Assembly (NCBI GenBank): GCA_030533445.1
Contig: CM060078.1
Location: 25,545,091 to 25,609,090, forward strand
Source of the DNA: Cyprinodon diabolis
Taxonomy: Eukaryota > Chordata > Actinopteri > Cyprinodontiformes > Cyprinodontidae
DNA: 64,000 bases
Reading direction: 5' to 3'
Shown here: positions 1-30,151 of the stretch, one piece after another
How the letters are laid out: every line of letters begins with the position of its first letter
Position numbering within the stretch: position 1 is the first letter of the stretch
Position numbers and translations under genes: made by a program
The notes under the pieces: model-generated
Seen by the model: the letters and a program-made list of their open reading frames with translations, nothing else
Database searches by the model: none
Told to the model about the DNA's origin: nothing

Positions 1-210
1 CAAGGTGGACCCCAACCATTACTGCACCAACTAAATGAGGAAGATCAGGATGACATAGAGGCACAAAGTGACACTGAATTTAGCATTGCCCCTCCCTTAG
101 GACACAACACTGTTTTCACTGAAGCTCCTCTTAAAGAAAAATCCCTCTTAAAGCAAAAACAGACACAAGTGTCTCTAAGAGGCCAGCCTGTCGGGAAGGA
201 AACCCAATCA
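1..210 (+). CDS. cracr2a: cracr2a exon (linker before the Rab domain, 5' end outside window)
   Basis: Seventy open codons in frame with the following exon, ending at TCA before the donor gtaagt. The stretch is rich in Glu, Asp, Gln and Lys, and fits the weakly conserved linker between coiled coil and GTPase. The upstream border is not visible. Confidence 0.8.
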
Positions 211-3200
211 GTAAGTCAGCTTCATTTTATTGGGTAATAAAATGTAGGAAAGTTGTAGCTATTGTAGTTTACCAATAAATAAACATAAATACAACACATC
301 TTTTTATCCCCAGAAAACAAAAGAAAGAGCATTTTTTTCCCCCGACCGCCTGTTTAAGGTTGTCCTGGTCGGAAACTCCTGTGTGGGAAAAACATCCTTG
401 CTGCGCTCCTTCTGCGAGGGCCGATTCCAACCGTCCACAACTGCTACTGTGGGTGAGAAGATAGACATCACAACATTGTCTATGGAACAATTACAAATGG
501 AATGTTCACAGATGTAAATTCTGAAAAAGAAGATCGAAGGATGAATAAGCATCACATGAAAGGGCTTATAAAGTCATGCTCGCTGCTTTAGAGACCACAC
601 ACATATTGTTGAGGAGATTAAGTCACTTCTTGTGAATTTTTGCCTGCTTTCATGTTATTGAGCCTCATTACCCCCTTTTCTCTGATACAAGTGTCACTAC
701 GATCCTCTAGTGGTCATTCATGCTATTAATCTTTCGCTAATCAATCATGCCTGCCACATTCTTTAGTGTTGGTGCCTTAAAAGGCTTAAACTGAATTTTA
801 CAGCTGCAGCTATTAGCTATAATACAGCATTTAACTTGGTACATTTATTTAGTGAGGGGAAACGAATCTCATCTTAAAAGTTTTTGTTTTTAGCAGAATT
901 AGAGCTGGTACAGTTGTTAGTATGCCTAATAGTGTTTTTAAAATAACTGTAACAGAAGAATTTTTTTTAATATATATTCTAATTTTAGAGGCGCTATTAA
1001 CCCTTAAATTGCTTTACCGATTGATTAATTCCTGGTTTGTACATAATGGGTTAAATGCGATGTAATAAAAGGAGCATTTCAACATTATCCTGAGACCCAG
1101 TAGTACATGTTGGTTGGTTGTTAAAAAAAATTATAAATATGCTGAAAAGCAGATCTTCCCTGCTGTAAGGTAAGGAAGTTAATTTATATAGCAGAATTGA
1201 GTACAAGGAAAATTCAAACTGCTTTACATGAATTAAAAAATAAAATAGAAGAAAACTGAAAAAGAAGAAAATCTAATAAAGATAAAAACATGATAAAGCA
1301 GGTAGTAAAACCAATAAAACAGTTGGACCACATCCTTAAATTAATAATACCCCAGTTAACTTTTTAACTTCAACAGTCAAAGGCAGCTCTAAACAAAAAG
1401 GTTTTTAACTTTTGATTTAAAAGAACTCAGGCTTTCAGCAGTTTTAAAGTCTTCTGGGAGCTTATTCCAGATAAGGGGAGCATAGGAACTAAATGCTGCT
1501 TCTCCATGTTCGGCTCTAGTTCTGGGTGTGCAGAGTAGGCTGGAACTAGAAGACCTGAGTGTTTTGGGAGGTTGATACACTGACAACAGATCTGTTATGT
1601 ATTGATGTGCTGATGCATTCAGTGATTTATAGACTAACAGAAGGATTTTAAAGTCTATTCTCTGAGCTACAGGGAGCCAATAGAAGGACTTCAGAACCAG
1701 GCTGATGTGCTCTACTTTCTTAGTTTTAGTAAGAACACAGGTAGCAGCGTTCTGGATAAGCTGCAGCTGTCTGATGACATTTTTAGACAAATCTATGAAG
1801 ATACTGTTGCAGTAATCGTTTCTACTGAAGATAAATGCATGAATAAGTTTTTCTAGATCCTGCTTCAACATTAGTCCTTTAATCCTGGGCATATTCTTCA
1901 GGTGATAAAACGCTGACTTAGTAACTGCCTTAATGTGCCTGTGAAGGTTCAGGTCTGAGTCTGTGATGACACCAAGATTTCAGCCATAATCAGTGGTTTC
2001 TAGCTGTAGTAGGTGAAGCTGTGAGCTAAGTCTAGATATGGGTATGGTGGGAGATCTGTGATGCTGTGGGCCTGTTCTTTTTCCACTGGTTTTGTGAATC
2101 TTGTAAGAGGGACAGGAACTCTTTAAAAAAACAAATATATCTTAAGTTAAAACCTGGTGCACTTTACCAATAATTGGAAAATTGATTTTTTAGTTAGATA
2201 CTGATCTTAAAACACATTTTTATTATACCTGAACATTAAATTCTGGACTTGTGGAAAAATAAAGCAATGCACTGGAATAGGTGCTGGAGTACTGGAATAG
2301 GTGTGGAGGTTTGTTAAAAGACAATATTTCAATGCATTATTTAAAAAGATTGTTTTTTTTCCTAAAACTATCAGTGTGAGAGGTTGTTATATAGCATAAT
2401 ACAGTTGCAGGGACCAGCAACTTCTACCCTGTAATGTAATTGTTACATCAGTCTTATGTCTTAATCTGATTTACATGCAAATCCTGTTTTAATTAGGCAT
2501 TGACTACAGTGTGAAGACATTAACCATGGACAACATGCAAATAGCAATGCAGCTATGGGATACTGCAGGTCAAGAAAGGTGGGATCCAACATAAAATCAG
2601 CAGTTGATTAACAAATGTTTTATTTATAAAACACGCCATTCCTAGGAAGATGATTTCATTCGTATTTGTTCTAAATATTAGAAGCAGTGTTTTGCTTTCT
2701 GTCATTCTACCTAATTTTCTCCGACCTTTAAACAGGTACCGTAGCATGACCAAGCAGTTCTTTCGCAAGGCTGATGGCGTGGTGTTGATGTACGACGTCA
2801 CAGAGCAGGAGACCTTTAAAGCTGTCAAACCCTGGCTGCTTAATGTCCAGGTGGGACATTCAACCTGTTAAGCTTTATCCCACTGATTGTTGTGATTTTT
2901 TGTTTTCTGGTCTTCATAATTTCTTACTCTTTATGCAAGAACTTTAGGACATGTTTGTTGGGTCTACTCTGTCATCTTTAAACTCTTCATATATTCAAAG
3001 CAATTACTCTTTATTTTGAACAGTATTGTTTGTCTGAAACCAAGGAGAACTTGCATTTGTTTGCACAGTAGATGAACTCACTAAATGATTTGGGATTCAG
3101 ATTTATGGATCAAATATGCTGAAAACAGATATTCCCCACTGGTGGGCAGGGTGGGAGATCTGTGATAATGTGGACTGCAAATAATCTAAAAAAAATTAAA

Positions 3201-4909
3201 TCTGAAAGTATTTTTTTCTTTAAACAAGTGAATTTTTTTCTTGAATTGAGGAGGAAATGTAGACACTTTGCCAAATTATATTTATAATGGCATTGTCTTG
3301 TTTCAAGTGCATATTATCTAATTATCTTATTTTAAGGGTAAAAATACTCCTACCATTGGCAAATCATCTTATCTTATCATCTAGTCAAATTAAGGGTAAA
3401 TACACTTAATTCAATAGATTTTTACTAGATCGTTTTTGTAATGTGGACCTGTTTTTCTTACAATTAATTCATTTTCTTATGGATTATTACACTAATAATA
3501 TTTTATTAAACATATGTTGTTTTCCTAATGTAGGATCTGTCTGCATAGATACAGACATAACCTGCAAGTTTTGCTGGGTTCTAAATATGTACAATAAGTC
3601 AGAAAAACTTGTGTATGAATTTGGCTTCACTGAATTTAGATATATTTTAGATTTCAGAAAATTACTAAGCCCTGCATATTTTGTTAGCCTAATTTTATAG
3701 GAAATACATATCATATACATACATTTCTCTACTGCTTATTCAACTCTTATAGCTCTTTACCTTTATAATAAACAGGAAGTCAGCCATTTTGTGATGTATT
3801 TTCCTTTCAAACAGTAAATTGTGCTTTTCAGACATCCCTAAAAAGTTAAGCCAATAGTTTCCCTTATAATCTTATTTGCAACTAATCTATATGTGTAATT
3901 TTCTAACATAGCTTTAGCCTCCTCGACAGAGGAAAGGAATGTACATGTTTTAGTAGTATGTATATTTTCTGAACTTTGTACTTTTCTAATTTAACCCTAT
4001 AATCAATCAGATTGTTAATTCATTTACTTAAAATACCTGATTGGTATATCAATATAATCTATACAGTTTTATATATTGTGATTCTGATGAATAAAAGTCA
4101 TTGTGATTGAATATAAACTCATTCGATTTAGAAAAAGAAGGTAATCCTCATAAAATTATACTTTTGTGCTCTTTCCTACACTTTGGAAAACAACACTTGG
4201 AATCTATCCCGCTAATAAAGGAAAGTAACTGCTAAGAACAACTAATTAGTCAGGCTACCTGGTCCTACAGCTTTCCAGCTAACAGCCTTTTAACAGATCC
4301 GCTGATATTGTATCAGGGTTTGCAAACAACCTAACCTGCTTTTATCCATAGGACAGTATTGTACGGGTTAATTGTTCTTAAAAATTACAGAATTCGCTTT
4401 TATTTCCAGGAAGTAGCAGGTGAGGGGATACCTATTCTCCTTCTTGGCAACAAAATGGATATGGCAAGAGAGAGAGAAGTTCCTTTTAAAGATGCTGAGC
4501 AATTAGCTTTGGTAAGTTTTATAAAGTAACAATCAATGTAGTACAACATATATTTGTCTGTCTATGAAAAAAAGAGACGATTGTTAGATTTTTGTATCTT
4601 TCACGTCTTATTTTGCCTGTCTCAATTAGGACAACAATGTGATATTCTATGAGGTCAGTGCCTATTCTGGCAAAAATGTGATAGAGTCCCTGACTTACCT
4701 GGCCAGGTAAGATTCAAGCGCCTTTAATAGAATTTTTAAACCTTTTATTCAAGATGAGCTAAAAAAAAATAATTCATTATACACTGGCTCATGCAGCATC
4801 CCCTTCGTTCTTTTTTTTAAGGATTTTAATGGAGCAGGAGGACACGGTAAGAGAGACAACAGTCAGCCTCAGCGCTCAGCCCATTAAGAAGAAAGCCTGC
4901 TGCAAGTGA
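1..4909 (+). CDS. cracr2a: cracr2a 3' part: EF-hand/Rab GTPase CRACR2A, C-terminal Rab domain (gene starts before the window)
   Basis: CRACR2A is a large Rab-like GTPase that binds Orai1/STIM1 and regulates store-operated calcium entry and vesicle traffic; in the family an N-terminal EF-hand and coiled-coil half precedes a C-terminal Rab domain. Only the C-terminal 270 residues are visible here, in seven exons: 1-210, 314-452, 2497-2578, 2736-2850, 4410-4511, 4630-4706 and 4822-4909. All join in frame at GT/AG sites. Visible GTPase motifs are the P-loop GNSCVGKTS, switch I threonine before VGIDY, WDTAGQE (G3), NKMD (G4) and SAYSGK (G5). The protein ends KKKACCK, a cysteine pair suited to geranylgeranylation, as in the human long isoform. 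The first visible exon is an acidic, low-similarity linker. Adjacency to prmt8 in tail-to-tail order supports CRACR2A over the related RASEF and RAB44. Confidence 0.93.
314..452 (+). CDS. cracr2a: cracr2a exon: P-loop and switch I
   Basis: Preceded by tttttatccccag and followed by gtgaga. Encodes the start of the Rab fold ([16 protein letters not shown]) and the switch I region ending TATVG. Ends in phase 1. Confidence 0.93.
1170..2030 (-). mobile_element. L2/CR1-type LINE fragment, 3' end of reverse transcriptase ORF
   Basis: On the minus strand a 167-aa frame (1892-1389) carries hallmarks of the C-terminal part of fish L2/CR1 reverse transcriptase: the [12 protein letters not shown] block, [13 protein letters not shown] text, the WLPV motif and a final WNKLPE block. 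Upstream, conserved residues ([21 protein letters not shown]) continue to about 2010 in a shifted frame. The 3' tail near 1170-1230 has the usual LINE end reading into tatataaatta. The insertion is 5'-truncated and decayed. A second copy of the same family lies at 21955-22597. The clade is assigned by recognition only. Confidence 0.75.
2031..2150 (+). mobile_element. Tc1-like transposase remnant next to the LINE
   Basis: The text around gatctgtgatgctgtgggcc followed by tctttttcc resembles the 'ILWGCFSA...' part of a fish Tc1 transposase gene. A related piece at about 1136-1166 lies on the other side of the LINE, and a similar uninterrupted stretch lies at 3114-3170. This suggests the LINE landed inside an old Tc1 copy. 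Too short for subfamily assignment. Confidence 0.45.
2497..2578 (+). CDS. cracr2a: cracr2a exon: switch II, WDTAGQE
   Basis: Acceptor ttttaattag, donor gtggga. Encodes [12 protein letters not shown] to WDTAGQE, covering Rab strands beta2-beta3 and the G3 motif. Ends in phase 2. Confidence 0.93.
2736..2850 (+). CDS. cracr2a: cracr2a exon: [16 protein letters not shown] block
   Basis: Acceptor tttaaacag, donor gtggga. Encodes the switch II helix and the strand with the MYDVT block typical of Rabs. Ends in phase 0. Confidence 0.93.
2851..4409. other. cracr2a intron with one MITE
   Basis: AT-rich intron holding a small repeat at about 3172-3447. Nothing else recognised; the 77-85 aa ORFs between 3443 and 3720 lie inside or beside it and look like chance. 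Confidence 0.7.
3172..3447. mobile_element. Short DNA transposon (MITE), copy 1
   Basis: Ends are actgcaaataatctaaaa and tctagat-like/gtttttgtaatg, an imperfect inverted repeat of the form CACTGCAAAAA...TTTTTGCAGTG. The interior blocks ('caaattaagggtaaatacac', 'gcaaatcatcttat') recur in inverted orientation at 6890-7170 and in part at 22785-22858. No ORF. The class is probably hAT-like, but no target duplication is clear. Confidence 0.6.
4410..4511 (+). CDS. cracr2a: cracr2a exon: NKMD (G4) motif
   Basis: Acceptor tttatttccag, donor gtaagt. Encodes the LLLGNKMD guanine-specificity motif and the following REREVPF helix start. Phase 0 at both ends. Confidence 0.93.
4630..4706 (+). CDS. cracr2a: cracr2a exon: SAYSGK (G5) motif
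   Basis: Acceptor ctcaattag, donor gtaaga. Encodes [16 protein letters not shown], the G5 loop, and part of the last Rab helix. Ends in phase 2. Confidence 0.93.
4822..4909 (+). CDS. cracr2a: cracr2a last coding exon, prenylation tail
   Basis: Acceptor ttttttttaag; stop TGA at 4907-4909. Encodes the end of the last helix, a short hypervariable tail and the terminal KKKACCK with a cysteine pair for prenylation. Confidence 0.93.
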
Positions 4910-5665
4910 AGACACCCAGCTTTGCAAAAACAAGGAAAGACTGAATTTCTGACAACCGCAATATACCGAGTCCTACATCAGTTTCTGACAGATGCACAAA
5001 AGCAAAAACAGAAAAGTAATTCAGAATGTTGAAGTGCTGTAGAAACCTCATTTAGATGAGGTTTCTTAAAAAAAAAAAAAAAATAGATTTTATTTCAGTA
5101 AAAAATTCATAGAAAAATAGGTGAGAAGCACTTAATCCTTTGGGAAAAAAAAGAAAACTGTGAATTTCTTCAGCTTAAAGGGTCTTACCTATGGTAAAAA
5201 AAATGTAAATAGTGCACCATTTAAAGTATATGCTATGTCTAAGAGTGAAAATACAAATATATATATATATGAACAGGTTGTAAAACTGTGCCATTTCAAA
5301 TTAGAGACATGTCACTGAGAACACATCATACTTTTGTTAGAGCTTCTTTAATTCTCTTTGTTTACATTATTAGAGTATAATTTGGTGGAAATGTGGAGAA
5401 AAAAAAGAAACATGGTTCTGTCACATTTTATTGATCATTACATCCCACATTTTTTCTTTTCTGAGCTTATCTTCAAAAACATTATCTGTTACATCAATGT
5501 GTGTCTCATCTTAGACATTTTCCATTTGTTTTTTGTTTTTCTGAGGCCAAAGCATATTGTTCTGAATTGGGGTCATTAAAAGAAATATGTAAAGCAACAT
5601 TTCTATGATTATTCCCACACACACGCACAAACACACACCTACAGACACCACCACCTAAAAGCAAA

Positions 5666-5671
5666 AATAAA
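5666..5671 (+). promoter_or_regulatory. Candidate poly(A) signal of cracr2a
   Basis: First AATAAA downstream of the cracr2a stop, about 760 nt after it; an ATTAAA lies slightly earlier at 5575-5580. The cleavage site cannot be chosen from sequence alone. Confidence 0.35.
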
Positions 5672-6889
5672 CAAAATCACATATACTGACAGCTTTCTAT
5701 CCAATGCAACTACCAAGTCCGTGGAGCTGCATGCAAACCTCATCTCTTAGTTTACAAATCATATGATTTCAAAATTTTAGCTATTATTGATAAAAGCATT
5801 AAAACGCTATAAAAGATTGATTGAAGCGACACAAATGTATATATTTTTCTTTTTGAAGGTTTTAGTCCTCTGTTTAATTGGATGTTAATATTATTACAGT
5901 TCTACATATCCTGCTTGTTTTTAATGACTAATAATGTCAAAATGTTTACTTGAGGATAATGAGCCATAAGAGGCACAAATATTTCCCAATTGTTTTTACA
6001 CTCCATTAGAAACATGGCATTCCATTGCACCAGATCTGACCTGGTTTGAGTTTAAAATGCTTGCTTTCCAAATGATAATGATACTATCTGAAACCACTGA
6101 GGTGATTAGTAAACCTAGAGACAGCTTTTTTCATAATGCTGTTCTTCACAGACAGTTAAACTTTTAAAATCACATTAGTTTTACAAATTGCTAACATTAA
6201 TGTGTATATATCATGCAAAACAAACTTTTTTTTTTTTTAGTTTTTAACCATGCCATTATGCTATTCCTTTATCAAAATTATGACCAAAGTGGTATTTTGC
6301 TTGATTTATGCATGTCTGAGTAATCCTCTTGAATTCAGCCCTTCCCTGCCGTGGAAAACAAATGGCCATCATTGTTTACATAGGACATTCATTACGCCCC
6401 ATCCGCAGGAAGCACCTACTCCCTACTAAAAAAACTGCTTCGCATCATCAGCAGGCCGGGATATGAGCCAGAGCGTGATAATTTCTGCTCAAACTTCAGA
6501 TTAACTGGCTCTTTTAGCACCTAATCTGCACAGTGACAGCAGTTTTTTGTTTTTTTTTTGTAAGCTCATGTCTAAGTCGCAAAAATGTGTTTTTCGCCTG
6601 CAAGAGGTCACAAACTTTGTGTTGCCTTCCTAAAGAAGAGCATAATCTTCAGGAGTGGTTGTTTAACCTATTGCATGCTTTAGCAGTTTGAGGGCGACTG
6701 AAATGGGAAGCACTTACACGGGGAGAGCTGATGTAGCAGGGAAGGTACGTGTATTTCTGTCAAAGGCAATATCACATCATATAGTCTAAATTTGGAAGGC
6801 TAAAAACAGCTTGAAATAAAAACTTTATTTTTTTTTCTCCAATGGTTTTTGTCTTATATTTAACTATACTATTTATTAGCTGTTACATT

Positions 6890-7170
6890 CACTGCAAAAA
6901 CAATCTAGAGAAAAGTAAAAATGTCTTAAATTAAGTGTGTTTACCCTTAATTTGAGTCTGTGAATAAGATGATTTGCCAGTGGAAGTAGTTTTTTTTTTT
7001 TGCTTTCAAATAAGATAATTAGAAAATATGCACTTGAAATAAGACAATGCAATTGTTTCTTTCTTATTTTAAATATAAATTGTCTTTTCCATTGGCAAAG
7101 TGTCTCACTTACCTCTTCAATTCAAGATAGATTGCTCTTATTTTAAGAAAAAATGACTTATTTAATTTGT
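6890..7170. mobile_element. Short DNA transposon (MITE), copy 2, inverted relative to copy 1
   Basis: Starts cactgcaaaaacaatctaga and contains the reverse complement of blocks found at 3172-3447 (gtttacccttaatttgag, gatgatttgcca). Non-coding. Its right end is indistinct and is followed at once by the perfect hairpin at 7185. Confidence 0.6.
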
Positions 7171-7184
7171 TTGAAGTGTTACAT

Positions 7185-7261
7185 AATGGGTTCAGGGTGT
7201 TCCTATTGGTTCTGACAGAATTAACCTCTGTCAGAACCAATAGGAACACCCTGAACCCATT
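7185..7261. repeat. Perfect 34-bp inverted repeat with 9-nt loop
   Basis: Arms 7185-7218 and 7228-7261 are exact reverse complements. No flanking target duplication is evident. It could be part of a small transposon, a recent inverted duplication or a hairpin transcript. Confidence 0.9.
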
Positions 7262-9006
7262 CGTTAATCTTTAGCAATAATGTCACACAAATTTTTATTT
7301 TATAAATATTTTATTTGATTTTATTAGGTTGGATTGATAATCAAAAACAAATATGAACCTTTTATTTAATAAAGATGTCATTATAAATTGAACGAAACAA
7401 GTGAAACACATGTCTTATAAACATAAGGTAGCACGTGGCATAATGTCTGAATAGTTAAAAATGTCTGTTGCCAGACAGACAGACTGTACCCATTTTTTAT
7501 TTGTTTTCTAGCACAAGCTTTTTAACCTAGTTCAAATAGTTTTAATCTGGTTTAGGTACAGGTAAGTCCCATTCCAGAAACCTAAGGTCAGACTGATGTC
7601 TTTATTTAAAAAACATTTTTAAGTTGTTTGTTATGGATCATTTTACCATTTCAACTCCTGGTTTTATTATGCAATGTTCCAATGCCACTGGGAGCAATAC
7701 TGCCCACCCCAGTATAATGCTGCCAATACCTTGCTTCCCAGCAGTAGTCTAGTTGAAAAAAAAATAAAAAAAAATGTATTTCTCTTTGGAAGCATACATA
7801 GCCTAATTAATATAGTTTATTATCATAAAGCAATATGAATAGTATGGTTGTTACATGTCAGGTACGCTTGTCATTGACCTTGACCAAGGCATCTTATAGT
7901 AGAACTGCAGTCAGTCCCTAGACTGTAATGGCTATCACTGCCCCTACATAGTTAGGGACAAATGCAGAGTGCAAGTTTTCCCACTGGCATCAGCTTCTTA
8001 GTCATGGTAGGCCACTTCTTTGATTTTATTCATTTTGGTCAGGCTACTCGTTAGCCCACAACCAAATGCTGACAGGGCAATAATATTGCCATTACTGTTA
8101 ATATATAGTACAAATTTTAACATTCAGTGATAAAATGTTGCAGGGGATTGTATGGGGGATATTCATTTAAGAAGGGGGATGATTTTTAAGAAGGGAGATG
8201 CCATCCCTCCTCAACTCGAGAACTGCTTGTCAGTTGGTTCAATGTTTTTAGGAAGAAATCCTGACCTTAATTCTTTAAAACAATATTGAATGTATTGAAT
8301 ATTGAACAACATTGAAATTCAACATGTTTGGATTTTTTTTGCCTGAATATGACGAGGTATGTTTCCTATCCATATCAATTTTAATATTATTTTAGTTTCA
8401 TAGTTGTGGAGCTGTGTCTTCTGATTGGTCAGCAAATTCTCAGATGATGGTGATGGTAAACGCCCAACTCTGTGGACAGTAACAGTGTCAAAGCCTCTTT
8501 AGGTGTATAGCCTGTTCTTTTACCAATGCCAGTTTAAGTCAGAAACTTCAATTTAAACATTGTTGGATGTTAAAACAGAACAATGATCCTAAATATTAAA
8601 CAGATTTATGAATTGACAAAGCAGGCCCTTTTAAAATGCCTTGCCTGCAACTTGATAGGGGTCTTTATCTATGGTTTTGACCTAGAGTTATTTGGCATTT
8701 CTGGAAAAAGTCTGATACAAATGCTTCAACTAAAGACTTAAATGGATGATACTGATCATACCCATGATGACCGGATATAAACTTCTGACCAGCATTATCA
8801 GTGATGACACTATTGCTGAGAGAAAGTTCTATGCGCACTCTGATTGCATCACATGGATGCAGACTTCATGGGATCCTGTAAGATGACCCGTTTACTTCCA
8901 ACTCTGATAAACCGGAATGCTTCCTGGACAGCCTTCGACCTCCACCCCTCTCCAGTTGTGTCCAGGTGAGCTTGGGGCGGATCCTCTTCGGTGCCTTTGT
9001 TTGCCT

Positions 9007-27546
<18,540 letters not shown>

Positions 27547-28645
27547 GAGAGCCGGCGAAATTTAGGCTCAAACTCTTTTAAGTGCCTGGAATCGTTGCAA
27601 ATACGGGTCAAAAAGAGAAAAAAGCCTCGCAACATATAAATAATAAGGATTTGATTAATAAAGTCATGACAACAGCCTTTTAGACTCTGTATTCTTATCT
27701 GTATAAAAGTTATAAAGTTATGCGACGATTTTACGCAAGGTGAAATGTTCCTTTATCCAAAGTGTGAATGTGAAAACAGGTTGTTTTAGAGGGAGGACTC
27801 AGTGTGGGAGGACTCGGTGTCTATTGGCTGGAGACAGCGTGTTGCGGCTGGAAGCTTGTAGGTTTGATGAGAGCGGGAGAGACATCATCATCATCATCGT
27901 CATCATCCTCATCATCATGCTCCTTTCAGAGGGTTTGTCAGCTGGAGGACAAGATGCAGAAAGTGTCACCCCATGACCTAAAATCCAGCAGCGTCCCAGA
28001 AACAACCCATCTCTAAATGTCCTCAGCGCGTTGAAATGTTAAAGGCACTTTGAAAAAAACTGCTTCAATAGTAAAAAACAGCTTTTTCCATCTTTTTTTC
28101 CACAGTGAAGTTCTGTTTTAGTTCGACGTAATCCTTTTGGGGAACTTCAATCCGTTTTGAAGTGTGATATGACAAGAGAGGGATGCCAGAACAAATGATG
28201 CCAGACTTCCTCCGCACACTAGGAAAGCAGTTGGTGTGATTTTGAACTGTTCTTTTTTTTTTCTTGATGAGTTAGAGTTTCTTATGGTGGGGTTTTATTC
28301 ACACACCACAAAACTGAAAATAAAAACACAAGTGCTACAGATTACTGATTTTCACAGAAGTATTTTATAAAAAATAGATTATTCAAATTAAAGAAACTGC
28401 TAATTAGGCTCTGATTGTACCGGTATTAATGACAACAAGGGTTGAGTAGCTGGATTTAATGATGACTGACCTTAAAATGTGTGACCAAAATTAAAGGGGT
28501 AAAATTAAAAAATCTTTGGTCGAGAATCTACATTTTTCATTATATAAATCTAAATTAATATTTAAAAATATGTATATAGCAATGTTTGGAAAGTGTTTTT
28601 TTCGATTCTGAATAGTAGAGATGTTCAAACTTAAAGTATACATTA
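27547..28645. promoter_or_regulatory. prmt8 upstream region (promoter/5' UTR expected here)
   Basis: The first few hundred bases 5' of prmt8 have more CpG than their surroundings and a (CAT)n-like tract at 27883-27919. No TATA box was assigned. The promoter role is inferred from position only. Confidence 0.4.
27883..27919. repeat. (CAT)n imperfect trinucleotide repeat
   Basis: Run of catcatcatcatcatcgtcat type with two interruptions, about 340 bp upstream of the prmt8 start. Confidence 0.9.
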
Positions 28646-28661
28646 AAATGTTATAATCAGA

Positions 28662-29409
28662 AAATGTTTACTTGTAACAGACTCCGGGAAAGCCATTACA
28701 GAATTCTACATAGAATGCAGCGTACCCCAGAGTTTTTACATAAAATTCACCCTCAAATTTCCCCTCTGTGCGTAAAGTGCAATACAGATGTGGGGACTTA
28801 CTACCACTGTATATGGAAATGCCCTATAATTGCTAGATTCTGGAATAACGTTTCTATAGAGCTTCGCTCGATCTTTCACCAGACAGTCCCACTGAACCCT
28901 GTGCTGTTTATTCTTGGTCTTTCTGTAGAAGGGCTTTCTCTATCTTCAACACAAATGACTTTACTCCGTAAACTTTTACATTTGGCAAGACGTTGTGTAC
29001 TGTTTCAGTGAATTCGGGGACAGCCCCCTTCTGTAACACAGTGGTACAGAGAAACGTTCAAGGTGTTTCCGCTGGAGCGCCTCAGTGCCATTATAAAGGG
29101 AAATTGTAATGATTTCTATGGAGTATGGCAGCCTCTGCTTGATCATCTGCCTAGTGAGCTTGCTGAGCTATTACACAAAGGGGGATCACAGTTTCTCTTT
29201 AAACATTATGTTTGATTGTTTTTGTTTATCTTTCTTTTTCCTTGATTTATCATATGGAGTATAGGTTTTGACCCTGATGTTTATTTGAAATTCATATACC
29301 GGACATTTTGCTGGACATTTCATATTTTGTATTAGACTTGGCTGTGCTGAATTGTTGTTGTTTGTCTTGTTTCTAAAAGACAATAAAGTATTGTTTAAAA
29401 AAAAAAAAA
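28662..29409 (+). mobile_element. 5'-truncated L1-type LINE with poly(A) and 16-bp target duplication
   Basis: The 115-aa frame at 28664-29011 resembles the C-terminal end of an L1-clade ORF2, with a cysteine/histidine cluster (CVKC...YYHCIWKC) and IARFWNNV. It is followed by a 3' UTR, the signal AATAAA near 29382 and a poly(A) run. The insert is flanked by AAATGTTATAATCAGA at about 28646-28661 and 29411-29426. The bottom-strand nick site reads tttt/aatg, matching the L1 endonuclease preference. The ORF is truncated and followed by frame disruption. Confidence 0.85.
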
Positions 29410-29597
29410 AAATGTTATAATCAGAGTAAGCAGAAAAACATTTGTGAAGGAAACATATGTAGCTTTTATTTTGGTATTTTCAGCTGGAAGTGTCCTTTTG
29501 ATGTTGCTGGTGATGTGATATATTACATCAATTCAATTGATAGTTTGAAGCAACGGTTAAAATGAACAGATTATCATGAAAAATGTATCTAATAACC

Positions 29598-30151
29598 CAG
29601 GGGCGGAGTTAGGAAATCTGGGGCCCAACGCAAAGACAGGCAGGGGGGCCTCTGAAATGAGAACACATTAAAATCGACCCACTATACAGATATTTTAATA
29701 GAATAAACATACATTATTTGCTCTATGTTTGTCCCTCTCTTCTTTTTCTCTTTCTTTTTTTTAAGGAGAATTTAGAGAAACCAATTAACTGCACAGTAAT
29801 TTTTTTGGACTGTGGGAGGAAGCTGGAGTACCCACAGAGAACCAAGCATGCTGAGGGAGAACATGCAAATTCCATGAAGAAAGACCCCCAACCAGGAATC
29901 GCACCTGAAACCTTCTAGCTGCAAGGTGGCAGTGCTACCCATTGAGTCACTGCACAGCCCTGTTCTGATGGCATTTTTTTCACTAAGACATTCTGATCGC
30001 ATTTTAGTGAAAGGATTTTTTTTATCAAAAACATTATTAGTGTGCACGAATAAGGAATAGTTGTGTTAACCATACATGTAAACAGAGTATTATGGGGCCC
30101 CTTGGGGCCCTAGGCATCTGCCTAGTATTGCCTAATGGTAAATCCCCCCTG
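29598..30151. mobile_element. hAT-like transposon, 554 bp, exact 8-bp target duplication
   Basis: Begins caggggcggagttag and ends ggtaaatcccccctg, flanked by TAATAACC at 29590-29597 and 30152-30159. It resembles the 17416-18714 element in its ends (CAGGGGCGG...) and in the 'ggggccctaggca..tgcctag' text near the right end. A tRNA-like SINE is nested inside. Confidence 0.88.
29769..29960 (-). mobile_element. tRNA-derived SINE nested in the hAT element
   Basis: On the minus strand it reads gggctgtgcagtgactcaat...gggtagcactgccacc (box A region) and ggtgcgattcctgg (box B region), then runs through 'gaatttgcatgttctccctc'. This is the common fish repeat with a degraded tRNA head. Confidence 0.6.

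Larger units (their letters stand above)
453..2496. other. cracr2a intron holding an antisense LINE and Tc1 remnants
   Basis: Most of the middle is a decayed LINE on the minus strand (about 1170-2030). Short pieces on both sides resemble a Tc1 transposase. Nothing else is recognised in the AT-rich remainder. Confidence 0.7.
4910..9006. other. Region between the convergent 3' ends of cracr2a and prmt8
   Basis: Contains the 3' UTR of cracr2a (first AATAAA at 5666), the 3' UTR of prmt8 on the other strand, a MITE at 6890-7170 and a perfect hairpin at 7185-7261. No coding potential seen; GC is low and homopolymer runs are common. Confidence 0.7.

Noticed and set aside
28664..29011. 115-aa ORF as a host gene
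   Set aside because: It is the end of an L1-type ORF2 with poly(A) tail and target duplication.
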